Made by a program: the position numbers and the translations under genes
Source: Clostridium estertheticum
GTDB lineage: Bacteria; Bacillota; Clostridia; Clostridiales; Clostridiaceae
Assembly: GCF_011065935.2 (NCBI RefSeq)
Contig: NZ_JAAMNH020000001.1
Location: 3,245,001 to 3,309,000 of the forward strand
Length of the DNA: 64,000 bases
Direction of reading: 5' to 3'
Shown: positions 35,191 to 44,043 of the stretch, one piece after another
Layout: each line of letters opens with the position of its first letter
How positions within the stretch are numbered: position 1 is the stretch's first letter
The notes under the pieces: generated by a model
The model's database searches: none
Seen by the model: only the letters and a program-made list of their open reading frames with translations
Told to the model about the DNA's origin: nothing

Positions 35191-35934
35191 TTATTTCCAT
35201 GGACAAAATATTCCTTCTAAAACATCAGTTATAATAAAGAAAAATAGGCCAATTATACTTAAAATTAAAATACCTGAATACATTTGAATATAGTTAATCC
35301 TCATCCAAGAGTCCATGATAAAATATCCCATACCATATTCTGTACCAAAGTTTTCAGTAAAGAATAAAACAGATATTGCGGTACCTATACCTATTCTAAG
35401 AGATGTTAATACGGCTTTTAGTATTGCAGGAAAAATAATCTCTTTCATTATTTGAAAATTTGTTGCCCCCAACGAATACATAGGGTAAAAAACTTCTTCA
35501 GGGATATTTTTCACTTCATCTCTTATATTAACTACTACCGGAAAAAAAGTAATTAAAAAAATCATAGCTATTTTTGTTAAATCACCTAACCCAAAAATAA
35601 GCATTACTATAGGAAGTAATGCAATCTTAGGTATTGGATAATTAAAATATACAATTGGTGAAAATATTAAATCGATTTTTTTAAAATATCCCATTAAAAT
35701 TCCTACGGGTATTCCTATTGCTAAAGTAAACAACAGACCTACTATAATTCTATTAAAACTGTAAACAACGTGAATTGCTATATCACTCTGAAAAGTTGTA
35801 AATATATTTATTATTATTGCATAAGGTGGTGGAAATAGTGGCTTATTAATAATCATTGCTACTATTTGCCACAAACCAAAAATAATAAAAAAAGCAATTA
35901 TAAAGTTAACTATTTTGTATTCTTTAAGTCTCAT
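35191..35934 (-). CDS. ABC transporter permease, SsuC/TauC/ThiX type
   Basis: This 247-residue protein has six hydrophobic segments and the EAA-type loop (YSLGATNFQIMKEIIFPAILK) of the nitrate/sulfonate/thiamine-precursor permease family. It starts 4 bases inside the ATPase gene, so the two are translationally coupled. The cognate substrate-binding lipoprotein is probably the one encoded divergently at 42996-43946, outside this operon but at the same locus. Substrate is not evident from sequence; family members carry sulfonates, thiamine precursors and riboflavin. Confidence 0.9.
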   Translation of the reverse strand: MRLKEYKIVNFIIAFFIIFGLWQIVAMIINKPLFPPPYAIIINIFTTFQSDIAIHVVYSFNRIIVGLLFTLAIGIPVGILMGYFKKIDLIFSPIVYFNYPIPKIALLPIVMLIFGLGDLTKIAMIFLITFFPVVVNIRDEVKNIPEEVFYPMYSLGATNFQIMKEIIFPAILKAVLTSLRIGIGTAISVLFFTENFGTEYGMGYFIMDSWMRINYIQMYSGILILSIIGLFFFIITDVLEGIFCPWK

Positions 35935-36683
35935 TCTTGCCTATCTCCTTTAAGAATTTTTCTAAGTTTATTGTTTATATTTATGTAATCCAAATGCACT
36001 TCAGTATTTACGCGTCCAAATAAGGGATTGCTTATAACTTCAACTATTTTTCCTGGAGACGAGGATATTACAGCTATGTTATTTGCTAAATATATTGCTT
36101 CCTTAATATCGTGGGTTACAAGTATAGTGGTAACCTTATGAGCTTCCCAAACCTCTAAGAACATTTTCTGAACATCTTCCCTGGTCATAGCATCTAAGGC
36201 AGAAAAAGATTCGTCCATTAAAAGCACATTTGGTTTTAATAATAGAGCTCTAGCCATGGATACTCTTTGCATTTGACCCCCGCTTAGCTGACTTGGATAT
36301 CTTTTGACGAAGTCTTTAAGATTTAACTCCACTAGTAGTTTTTCATAGAAATCCATATCTATATTGCCCTTACCATCTTTAATTTTAGCGGATAAAAATA
36401 TGTTCTGTTCAACTGTTTTCCATTTAATCAGTCCATAATTTTGAGGTATTAATCCAATTCTATGTATTTTAGGATTTACTATTTTTCCATCCATTAAAAC
36501 TTCGCCTTTATAGTCTACAATAATTCCAGCTAAAACTTTTAATAAGGTTGACTTCCCACCACCAGATGGGCCAATTATAGCGCAAATCTCTCCTTTTTTT
36601 ACAGTTAAATTTGCATCTTCTATTACATCTACATATTTGTCCACATTTTTATAACAAACACTTAAATTACTTATCTTTATCAT
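35931..36683 (-). CDS. ABC transporter ATP-binding protein, SsuB/TauB type
   Basis: The 250-residue ATPase has Walker A GPSGGGKSTLLK, Q-loop IPQNYGLIKW, signature LSGGQMQRVSMARAL, Walker B LLMDESFSALD and H-loop VTHDIKEAI. Start ATG 36683 (MIKISN) is preceded by GGGGGA and overlaps the end of ubiX by 17 bases, so the importer is built into the quinone operon rather than being a chance neighbour. It pairs with the permease downstream. Specificity has to be inferred from context: a quinone precursor or a flavin are the leading guesses. Confidence 0.93.
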   Translation of the reverse strand: MIKISNLSVCYKNVDKYVDVIEDANLTVKKGEICAIIGPSGGGKSTLLKVLAGIIVDYKGEVLMDGKIVNPKIHRIGLIPQNYGLIKWKTVEQNIFLSAKIKDGKGNIDMDFYEKLLVELNLKDFVKRYPSQLSGGQMQRVSMARALLLKPNVLLMDESFSALDAMTREDVQKMFLEVWEAHKVTTILVTHDIKEAIYLANNIAVISSSPGKIVEVISNPLFGRVNTEVHLDYININNKLRKILKGDRQE

Positions 36684-37260
36684 TTTTGGTCCCCCACGGG
36701 TGGTACATTTCATTATCTATATTTAAGCTTGAAAGAATCCTTCCTACAGTAATATTTACAAGGTCTTCAATGGTCTTAGGTTTTTCGTAAAAAACTGGCA
36801 TAGGTGGTATTATCAAAACATTTAAATTGCTCAAAAAAAGCATGTTCTGAAGATGAATAGAACTAAGAGGAGTTTCTCTTGGAATCAAAATCAACTTTCT
36901 TTTTTCTTTAATCATTACGTCAGCAGCTCTTACTAGTAAATTATCGGAAGTCCCATTGCTAATTCTTGAAAGAGTTCCCATTGAACAGGGTACAATTACC
37001 ATTCCATCAGTCTTAAAGGAACCACTTGCTATAGAAGAAAACATATCATCTATACCACATAAGGTAAGCCGTCCTTTGCTTTTTTTAATATCTCTGAGCC
37101 ATAGATCAAAATTAATTTCAAGCTCATACTCTAAAACCTTTATTCCATTATTCGTAATAACTAAATAAACTTCATTATCTTTTTTTATTAATTCTTCTAT
37201 AAGCCGTACACCGTAGATACTTCCACTGGCACCGGTAATTCCAACTATATATCTTCCCAA
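36667..37260 (-). CDS. ubiX: UbiX-like flavin prenyltransferase
   Basis: This 197-residue flavoprotein prenylates FMN to make the prenyl-FMN cofactor that UbiD-type decarboxylases need. N-terminal ITGASGSIYGVRLIEEL binds FMN phosphate; PCSMGTLSRISNGTSDNLLVRAADV and RETPLSSIHLQNM are the family's other conserved loops. The start is probably TTG 37260, 6 bases after AAGAGGTG; a GTG at 37269 lies within that site. A ubiD gene two positions upstream in the same operon supports the role. Confidence 0.93.
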   Translation of the reverse strand: MGRYIVGITGASGSIYGVRLIEELIKKDNEVYLVITNNGIKVLEYELEINFDLWLRDIKKSKGRLTLCGIDDMFSSIASGSFKTDGMVIVPCSMGTLSRISNGTSDNLLVRAADVMIKEKRKLILIPRETPLSSIHLQNMLFLSNLNVLIIPPMPVFYEKPKTIEDLVNITVGRILSSLNIDNEMYHPWGTKNDKDK

Positions 37261-37276
37261 ACAAATCACCTCTTAA

Positions 37277-38134
37277 CTATAATATAAAAAAATCTAGTAC
37301 TGTAAAAATAAATATACAAACACTTACAACTTGGTTTATGTTATAAGAAGCAATTTTCATCTTCCTTGTATTTGAAGGGGACACAATATAATGCTCTAAT
37401 ATTAATAAAATCGCACTTATAAATATGCCGAGTAGATATATCCAGCCTCTATGCATTATAAAATATAAACTAATTAAAAGTAAAATGGTAATAGTATGAA
37501 ACATAGAGGATATGTATAATGCACCCTTTAAACCAAATTTAGCGGGTATAGAAAATAAACCGATTTTCCTATCAAACTCAATATCTTGAGTTGCATAAAT
37601 TATATCAAAACCTGCCACCCACAATGTAACAACAGCACCTAAAATAATTGGTGCCAGAGCAAATTCTCCAGTTACTGCAAGCCATGCTCCTACAGGAGCT
37701 CCACCACAGGTAATCCCTAAAATAATATGACATACCCATGTAAATCTTTTAGTATAGGAGTAAATTATAAATAAAAAAAGTGCCACCGGGGATAGCATAA
37801 AACATAGAGGATTTAACTCATAGGCGGCTAGTATAAAAATAAAAAAACACAGTAGCACTATTCCTAAGGCCTCATAATCCTTTACCAGTCCCTTTGGCAA
37901 ATGTCTATTTGCAGTCCTAGGATTTTTTTTATCAATGTCTTTATCTACAATTCTATTGAGAGCATTAGCCCCATTTCTAGCCCCAACCAATGCAATTAAT
38001 ATCCAAAATATTGTAGCAGCTGAAGGTAACCCCTCAGCTGCCCAAATCATTGATATTAAAGCGAAAGGGAGGGAGAACAGTGTATGGGAAAACATTACTA
38101 ACTCTCCATAACTTTTAAGTTTCTTTAATACCAT
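37277..38134 (-). CDS. UbiA-family aromatic prenyltransferase
   Basis: The 285-residue membrane protein (about 8-9 segments) has both Asp-rich motifs of UbiA enzymes: NALNRIVDKDIDKKNPRT and DIIYATQDIEFDRKIGLFS, which bind the prenyl diphosphate through Mg2+. It is of the UbiA-like type found with UbiD/UbiX pairs and with MqnP in the futalosine menaquinone route. It should attach the chain made by the polyprenyl synthase to an aromatic carboxylate. ATG 38134 is 7 bases after AGAGGTGG. It overlaps ubiD by 20 bases. The aromatic substrate (hydroxybenzoate or a dihydroxynaphthoate) is undetermined. Confidence 0.9.
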   Translation of the reverse strand: MVLKKLKSYGELVMFSHTLFSLPFALISMIWAAEGLPSAATIFWILIALVGARNGANALNRIVDKDIDKKNPRTANRHLPKGLVKDYEALGIVLLCFFIFILAAYELNPLCFMLSPVALFLFIIYSYTKRFTWVCHIILGITCGGAPVGAWLAVTGEFALAPIILGAVVTLWVAGFDIIYATQDIEFDRKIGLFSIPAKFGLKGALYISSMFHTITILLLISLYFIMHRGWIYLLGIFISAILLILEHYIVSPSNTRKMKIASYNINQVVSVCIFIFTVLDFFIL

Positions 38135-39551
38135 ACTCACTCCACCTCTTATCTACCATTTTTTTAATTTCATCCGACATTTCTATATCATCCGGCCAAT
38201 GCCTTGTATGTCCTTCTGAAGGCCATTTTTTTGTAGCATCTATACCTAGTCTAGAACCATAAAAAGCAGTATTTGATGCATGATCAAGTGCATCTAAAGG
38301 TCCTTCTGAAATCACTAAATCTCTACTCGGATCTATATTATTAAATACTTTCCACGCCACTGTTGAGATATCCTTTGGATCTATATTTTCATCCACAACT
38401 ATGATCATCTTTGTATACATCATTTGTCCAAGTTCCCACAGCGAATTCATAATTTTATGAGCATGTTTTGGATAAGCTTTTTTAATTGAAACAATTACAC
38501 AATTATGAAATACACCTTCTATTGGGGAATTTATATCTATTATTTCAGGACATTGAACCTTTATTAAGGGTAAAAAAATCCGCTGCGTAGCTTTTCCCAG
38601 GTAACAATCTTCCATAGGAGGCTTACCTACGATCGTAGTAGAATATACCGGACTCTTTTTCCTTGTAATTTTTTCAATGTGAAACACAGGATACATATCC
38701 TCTAGAGAATAGTAGCCTGTATGGTTACCGAAGGGACCCTCTAATCTTTTTTCATCTAAGTCTACATATCCTTCTAGTATAAATTCAGCGTTAGCAGGTA
38801 CATAAATATCATTTGTAATTGATTTAACAAGTTCTACCGGAGATTTCCTAAGAAATCCTGCAAAAATCATCTCATCTATCATTTTAGGAAGTGGCGCAGT
38901 GGCCGCATATATTATTGCTGGATCGCAGCCTAATGCAACAGATACAGGCATTTTCACTCCAAGCTTCCTATATTTTTCATATATCTCTCTTCCGTCTTTA
39001 TGTAAATGCCAATGCATACCAGTAGTATTTTTGTCATATACCTGAAGCCTGTACATTCCAACATTTTGCTGATTGGTTTCTGGATCTACTGTAAATACTA
39101 AAGGCAGTGTTATGTAGCGACCACCATCTTTTGGCCAACATTTTAATATTGGAAGTTTACTTAAATCTGCCTCTTCTATTACCTCTTGACAAGGTGCGTT
39201 TTTTACTTTTTTAGGAAACACTCTGGCAAGTTTCGGAATAGATTTAACTTTATTAATTGTGGTTATGTAATTAGTTACATCCATAAAATCCAATATAGTC
39301 GCTGCAATATCATCAAGATCCTCTACTTCCAGCCCATAGTTCATTCTCTCGTAGGTTCCTAGTGAATTAATTAGTACTGGGTATTCTGAATTTTTTACAT
39401 TTTTAAAAAATAGTGCATGACCATATTTTTTTGATACTCTATCAGCTATTTCAGTAATTTCAAGATCACTATCTACTTCGATTTCAATCTCATCTAACAG
39501 TTTCTTCTCTCTCAAATGATTTATAAAATCCTGTAAATCCTTATAAGCCAT
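38115..39551 (-). CDS. UbiD-family prenyl-FMN decarboxylase (MqnL-like)
   Basis: The 478-residue enzyme decarboxylates an aromatic or unsaturated acid using prenyl-FMN. Family features include YRLQVYDKNTTGMHWHLHKDG (cofactor and metal binding, with the catalytic Arg), FILEGYVD and RLEGPFGNHTGYYS with the catalytic Glu residues, and EGPLDALDHAS near the C-terminus. The proteins I remember as closest are the menaquinone decarboxylases of the futalosine pathway, typically paired with a UbiX and a UbiA as here. No mqnA-D genes are in the window, so this run may only finish a precursor taken up from outside. Confidence 0.92.
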   Translation of the reverse strand: MAYKDLQDFINHLREKKLLDEIEIEVDSDLEITEIADRVSKKYGHALFFKNVKNSEYPVLINSLGTYERMNYGLEVEDLDDIAATILDFMDVTNYITTINKVKSIPKLARVFPKKVKNAPCQEVIEEADLSKLPILKCWPKDGGRYITLPLVFTVDPETNQQNVGMYRLQVYDKNTTGMHWHLHKDGREIYEKYRKLGVKMPVSVALGCDPAIIYAATAPLPKMIDEMIFAGFLRKSPVELVKSITNDIYVPANAEFILEGYVDLDEKRLEGPFGNHTGYYSLEDMYPVFHIEKITRKKSPVYSTTIVGKPPMEDCYLGKATQRIFLPLIKVQCPEIIDINSPIEGVFHNCVIVSIKKAYPKHAHKIMNSLWELGQMMYTKMIIVVDENIDPKDISTVAWKVFNNIDPSRDLVISEGPLDALDHASNTAFYGSRLGIDATKKWPSEGHTRHWPDDIEMSDEIKKMVDKRWSEYGIKET

Positions 39552-39575
39552 ATAACCATTCCCTTCTAGAGTTCA

Positions 39576-40547
39576 TTAGGAATTACGATTTAATAATTTT
39601 TGAGTTATATCCTTGATTATTTTTTTGCTTTCACACTCTGGTAATTTTTCTATATAATCGAAGGCTTTTTTTGTGTATTTATCCGCTAAGTTTTGAGCTT
39701 TATCTATTCCTCTGTATTTATTAACTAATATAGTTATTTGTTTCACATCCTCATCATTTAATGATGACTTATCCAAAATATCAGAAATTTCGTTTTTAGA
39801 ATCATCTGCCATAGCGTATATTAGTGGTAATGTATAATATCCTTTTACTAAATCACTTTGAGCATTTTTACCTAGTTTACTCGCATCTCCACTGTAATCC
39901 AGCAAATCATCTATAATCTGAAAAGCCATTCCGATATAGTATCCAACTCGTCCTAGTAACTTTGAGGTTTTCTCACTGCATTTAGATTCCTTTGCACCGG
40001 TATAAAAGCTAATAGAAAATAGTGCTGCTGTTTTTCCAGATATAACTTTTATGTACTTTTTAAGGCTTGTGTTTCTTAAATATCTGATATTATATTGTCT
40101 TATTTCGCCCATGCATATTTTCGATATAGCCTTTGATATATCTCTTAAATTTTCCGTGGAATAATCAAATCCAGATAGCATTATAAAGCACTGACAAAAT
40201 AAAAAATCCCCTATATACACCGCATATTCTTTGCTGTATTTGTGTTGTATAGTTTCCACACCACGTCTAAGCTTAGAATCATCTACAACGTCGTCATGTA
40301 CTAATGTTGCCATATGCATCATTTCTATGGCTGCACCTAAATTATGCATTTTATCCCTATCATACTCTCCAAATTTAGCAGCGAGTAGCAAAAACGCAGG
40401 TCTTAACATCTTTCCCCCTGCATCAACTAGTGGAGAAATAGCTTGGTCAAACTCTTTTTCACTTGATTTCACATTATCTTTAATTATTGTTTTTATATTT
40501 TCTAACTCTTCTGTAATATAAGGGTAATTTTCCCAAAATTTACTCAT
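39576..40547 (-). CDS. Polyprenyl diphosphate synthase (HepT/IspB-like)
   Basis: This 323-residue trans-prenyltransferase has the first Asp-rich motif LVHDDVVDDSKLRRG and the second FQIIDDLLDYSGD, plus the GGKMLRPAFLLLA segment. It makes a medium or long all-trans chain for quinone side chains. The start is ATG 40547 (MSKFWEN), 6 bases after AAGGTG. It is the first gene of the minus-strand operon hepT-ubiD-ubiA-ubiX-ABC-FMN lipoprotein-two-component system. Chain length is not readable, although in related loci it is heptaprenyl. Confidence 0.92.
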   Translation of the reverse strand: MSKFWENYPYITEELENIKTIIKDNVKSSEKEFDQAISPLVDAGGKMLRPAFLLLAAKFGEYDRDKMHNLGAAIEMMHMATLVHDDVVDDSKLRRGVETIQHKYSKEYAVYIGDFLFCQCFIMLSGFDYSTENLRDISKAISKICMGEIRQYNIRYLRNTSLKKYIKVISGKTAALFSISFYTGAKESKCSEKTSKLLGRVGYYIGMAFQIIDDLLDYSGDASKLGKNAQSDLVKGYYTLPLIYAMADDSKNEISDILDKSSLNDEDVKQITILVNKYRGIDKAQNLADKYTKKAFDYIEKLPECESKKIIKDITQKLLNRNS

Positions 40548-40626
40548 TTTTATCACCTTGTCCAATCATTTTTTGATCTTGATAAATAACAATTACATAT
40601 TATTAATATTCCACTATAAAACCAAA

Positions 40627-40653
40627 TGTCCTTTTAATTATTTTAAAAGGACA
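40627..40653. terminator. Hairpin terminator downstream of the NADH dehydrogenase gene
   Basis: A perfect 11-bp stem (TGTCCTTTTAA / TTAAAAGGACA) has T-rich sequence on both sides (TTGTTTTTT on plus, TTTGGTTTT on minus). It separates the NADH dehydrogenase gene from the quinone operon. Confidence 0.75.
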
Positions 40654-40708
40654 CTTGTTTTTTAAAAATTCAATTTTTGATTAGAAAACTATAATTTAGA
40701 TTTATTTA

Positions 40709-42556
40709 TTAATCAACATATAAATAAGATTTTTTAACCCATCCTATACGCTTCCAGTATTTTTTAAGTATTGGTAGTACATAATAATCCATACCAAAAG
40801 TACTTCCAGATCCGCCTATAAGAGCGATTCCTGCACACATGTACCATAACATCTCAGCAGGAGCCATTCCTGAACTCCAAATCATAATACCCATAGCAAC
40901 TGATAATAGTGAGGCTAATGCGCTAAATAATCCAACAATAAGCATTATTCCTACTAGTATCTCTGCAATTACCATACCTGTTTGGAAAATAGTAGCTAAA
41001 ACTGTATATCCACCATCACCTGTATAAAAGAAAGTATCCATAGACCATTTAACTATTTTTTCTATAAAACCTGGCACTGGTAATGCAACCCATGCTTCTA
41101 CTGGCGCTGCTCCTGCTGCTGGTGCTGCAGCTGTTGCTGCTGTTGCTCCATCAACTACTGGTGCAGGTATCAAGAAGATTTTTGTAGGGTCAGCTATTAT
41201 TTTAGGTAATTTCGCAAGTCCCTCTGTTAACCACTTGTAACCAACAAACATTCTTAGTATTAATAGCCAGAAATTTGGAGATGACTTTGAAAAATATCCA
41301 CCCACAAAGCTTCTATTATCTTTAACATGGAAAAATTCATGTAATAAGTACGACCAGCATTTATTAAATCCAGCAACCTGGATAAAGTATACAATATTTA
41401 TAAAATGCTTAACGAATAATGCAAAGAATCCAGATAATGCAAAAAAGTTCTTTCCAGCTCCAACGTGTGCAACACCATATTTTCCACCTACACATACCAT
41501 TGCGCCATGGAATGAAGGTTTATATGATTTCTTTTCTCCACCCTTTATGTCTATATAAAGATTGTGTGCAATTAATGCAGCAGATTCTTCTGCATTTTCT
41601 ACCATTTGTGGGAGAGGTCTTTCCTCACCTTCAGGAATAAAGAAGATATTATCACCAACAACATAAACATTTTTATAATCTAAAGATTGTAATTTATCAT
41701 CAGTTACTATTCTTTTTCTACCTTTTTGTTCTATGTCCATTTTTCCAATAATATCAGAACCCTCTACACCAGCAGTCCAAATTACTGTATAGGAATTAAC
41801 CATTCCGTTATTTCTTATTGTAGCAGTGTCCTTTGTAACTTCTGTAATTCCAGCATTAGTTAATACTGTAACACCTAACTTATTAAGTCTACTCTTAGTT
41901 TTTGCTTGTAACTTATCAGGAAAATTAGGTAATATTTTAGGTAAATCATCTGCTAATATTAAAGTTACTTCTTCTTTTCCTATGTAAAAGTCCTTACATA
42001 ATCTTTCTTTCCATTCACCGAGTTCTCCCATCATTTCAACACCAGTGAAGCCACCACCAACAACAATAAACGTTAAAAGTTTTTTTCTTTCTTCCTTGTT
42101 TGTTTCTTTCACAGCTTTTCTAAACATATTTAAAATATGTTCTTTAAGTGCCACAGCATCTTCAAAAGACCATAATTGATGGCAAAATTCTTCAGCACCC
42201 TTTATACCAAAGTAAGTGGGCTTACAACCGGCACCAATTACTAGATAATCATATTCATAGGTGTTGTTTTCAGATTTAAGTACATTATTTTTAAAATCCA
42301 AATCAGTAATTTTATCAAGTACAACATTTACTTTTCTTTTCGCAAATATTTTTTTGTAATCAATTCTAATAGCATCCTCTGAAACTCGCCCTGCAGCTAC
42401 TTCATGAAGCTCAGTAAGTAATGTATGGAATGGATTCTGATCTATAAGAGTAATTTCCACTTCTTCATCTTTTTTGAACTTTTTAGCAAGTTTTTTCGCA
42501 GTTAAAACTCCACCATACCCTCCGCCAAGTATAGCAATTCTTTTCTTTTCACTCAT
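40709..42556 (-). CDS. Type II NADH dehydrogenase fused to a DoxX-like membrane domain
   Basis: The 615-residue protein is a fusion. Residues about 1-400 are a type II NADH:quinone oxidoreductase: FAD-binding GGGYGGVLTAKKL, VIGAGCKPTYFGIKG, NADH-binding VVGGGFTGVEMMGEL, and the C-terminal FAD site VVGDN...PQMVENAEESA. Residues about 425-600 are a DoxX-like four-helix membrane domain with a long Ala/Pro-rich loop (about 475-500, GATAATAAAPAAGAAPVEAW). Canonical Ndh2 of about 400 residues lacks it; the Listeria extracellular-electron-transfer Ndh2 also carries a C-terminal membrane extension. It would pass electrons from NADH to a membrane quinone. It has its own transcript, directly upstream of the quinone operon. 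AGGGGG-type sequence precedes ATG 42556. Confidence 0.92.
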   Translation of the reverse strand: MSEKKRIAILGGGYGGVLTAKKLAKKFKKDEEVEITLIDQNPFHTLLTELHEVAAGRVSEDAIRIDYKKIFAKRKVNVVLDKITDLDFKNNVLKSENNTYEYDYLVIGAGCKPTYFGIKGAEEFCHQLWSFEDAVALKEHILNMFRKAVKETNKEERKKLLTFIVVGGGFTGVEMMGELGEWKERLCKDFYIGKEEVTLILADDLPKILPNFPDKLQAKTKSRLNKLGVTVLTNAGITEVTKDTATIRNNGMVNSYTVIWTAGVEGSDIIGKMDIEQKGRKRIVTDDKLQSLDYKNVYVVGDNIFFIPEGEERPLPQMVENAEESAALIAHNLYIDIKGGEKKSYKPSFHGAMVCVGGKYGVAHVGAGKNFFALSGFFALFVKHFINIVYFIQVAGFNKCWSYLLHEFFHVKDNRSFVGGYFSKSSPNFWLLILRMFVGYKWLTEGLAKLPKIIADPTKIFLIPAPVVDGATAATAAAPAAGAAPVEAWVALPVPGFIEKIVKWSMDTFFYTGDGGYTVLATIFQTGMVIAEILVGIMLIVGLFSALASLLSVAMGIMIWSSGMAPAEMLWYMCAGIALIGGSGSTFGMDYYVLPILKKYWKRIGWVKKSYLYVD

Positions 42557-42995
42557 ACTATATCCCCCTCAGTTTGAAAATTATTATTAGTAGGATTATA
42601 TTCACCAAAAATGCAACTTATTATTGCCTAAAATGTAAAATTATAAAAATATAGCCCTAAAATAAATTATATACGTTATTTACACAATTACTAGTCCTTA
42701 TTTCTTTCAACTTTACTAGTTAAAATTTTATCATAATAATTTTAACTGTGCAAATAAAGAAGCGATTTGGTCATTAATAATATGTTTTGTTAATTTAGTT
42801 CATAGATATATTTCAAAGGGTGGTTTGTTAGTGTTTACACCGAGTTAAATAAGTGTTATGATGACTTCGTTATTTACATTTCATTACAGTGCTTTATATT
42901 ATTTTATCTACTATTTCACTTTCTTTCAACTTTTTAAATTATGTCATTTTTAGAAAGTTATTGTAGACAAAATAAATTATTATTGGAGGTACATA
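42557..42995. other. Divergent regulatory region between ndh-doxX and the binding protein
   Basis: A 10-bp inverted repeat (42718-42727 with 42738-42747, AGTTAAAATT/AATTTTAACT) sits on the ndh-doxX side and may be an operator or leader hairpin. The plus-strand promoter is given separately. No other structure was recognised. Confidence 0.5.
42834..42862 (+). promoter_or_regulatory. Sigma-A promoter of the substrate-binding lipoprotein gene
   Basis: TTTACA (42834-42839), a 17-base spacer and TATGAT (42857-42862) form a good housekeeping promoter about 130 bases before the start codon. Confidence 0.75.
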
Positions 42996-43946
42996 ATGAA
43001 AAAAAAATTTTTAGCACTTACGTTAGTAATAATAATGGGTATAAGTATTGTTGGTTGCACGAGCAAGGTTAAAGAGGAGGCAGCCCCCAAGGCACTGAAA
43101 ACTTTAACTATTGGTGTCATGCCTGATTTAGTCATACTTCCACTTATTATAGCAGATCACAATGGATATTTTAAAGAGCAAGGGATTCAGGTAAAATTAG
43201 AACATTTTAAAAGTGCTGCAGATAGAGATGCAGCCCTTCAAACCGGTAAAATTCACGGAGCAACGTCTGATATGCTTTCCGTCGTTTTTTTTAACGATAG
43301 CAAATTCGATGTTAAAATTACATCAAAAACAGATGGTAGCTTTAAATTGATTGCTGGAAAAGATTCTGGTATTTCAAAAGTTGAACAATCTGCTGGAAAA
43401 TCAATAGGAATTTCTAAAAATACTATTATTGAATACCTAACAGATAGAATTATGGAAAGTTCAAATATAGATGTTAACTTACCCAAAAAGGTTTCAATAC
43501 CAAGTTTACCTACTAGGATTGAAATGTTAAACAATGGTAAATTAGATATGGTCACAATACCAGAGCCTCTTGCAAGTACTGCAATTGCATCTGGTGGAAA
43601 AATTTTAAGCAGTTCTGAAAAACTTGGAATAAACCCTGGCGTAATGATATTCACAGCGGATGCAATAGCATCAAAACCTGAAGAAATCAAAGCACTTTAT
43701 AGAGCCTATAATAAAGCTGTAGAATTTATAAATACAGAAAAGCCTGAAAGCTATATTGATTTTGTAATTAAAGAGGCTGGTTTTCCAGAAATTGTAAAGA
43801 AAACCTTGGTTCTTCCCAAGTATTCAAAAGCTTCTATGCCACCTGAAAAAGAACTAAAAGAAGTTTTAACTTGGCTTAAAGCAAAAAAACTAACTCCTAA
43901 TAACTACACATTAAAAGATTTATCAAATAGTACCTTTATTAAATAA
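42996..43946 (+). CDS. ABC substrate-binding lipoprotein, NMT1/SsuA type
   Basis: The 316-residue lipoprotein has the lipobox IVGC (Cys at 22) and an NMT1/THI5-like periplasmic-binding fold: LTIGVMPDLVILPLIIADHNGYFKEQ at the N-terminus, IHGATSDMLSV and the LDMVTIPEPLAST segment in the middle. Its natural partners are the SsuC-type permease and SsuB-type ATPase at 35.2-36.7 kb, which lack a binding protein of their own. It points away from the NADH dehydrogenase gene and shares its promoter region. The ligand is unknown: an aromatic quinone precursor or flavin fits the context. TTGGAGG precedes ATG 42996. Confidence 0.9.
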   Translation: MKKKFLALTLVIIMGISIVGCTSKVKEEAAPKALKTLTIGVMPDLVILPLIIADHNGYFKEQGIQVKLEHFKSAADRDAALQTGKIHGATSDMLSVVFFNDSKFDVKITSKTDGSFKLIAGKDSGISKVEQSAGKSIGISKNTIIEYLTDRIMESSNIDVNLPKKVSIPSLPTRIEMLNNGKLDMVTIPEPLASTAIASGGKILSSSEKLGINPGVMIFTADAIASKPEEIKALYRAYNKAVEFINTEKPESYIDFVIKEAGFPEIVKKTLVLPKYSKASMPPEKELKEVLTWLKAKKLTPNNYTLKDLSNSTFIK

Positions 43947-43965
43947 TGTCTTATAACAATAAAAT

Positions 43966-44005
43966 ATAACCTCTTTTTACTAAGTGTAGAAAGAGGTTAT
44001 TTCAA
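43966..44005 (+). terminator. Intrinsic terminator of the binding-protein gene
   Basis: An 11-bp perfect stem (ATAACCTCTTT / AAAGAGGTTAT, 43966-43976 with 43990-44000) is followed by a short T-poor tail, so strength is moderate. Confidence 0.65.
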
Positions 44006-44043
44006 TAAAAAAATATTGACTTTAAATGGAAGGATGTTTTGAT

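Noticed and set aside
42781..42820. Possible Rex site upstream of the NADH dehydrogenase gene
   Set aside because: TTGTTAA is present but the second half-site does not match TTAACAA/TTCACAA, so the palindrome needed for Rex is absent.
43253..43690. Minus-strand frame of 145 codons
   Set aside because: Fully antisense to the well-supported binding lipoprotein gene; composition is that of a complement, not of a protein family.
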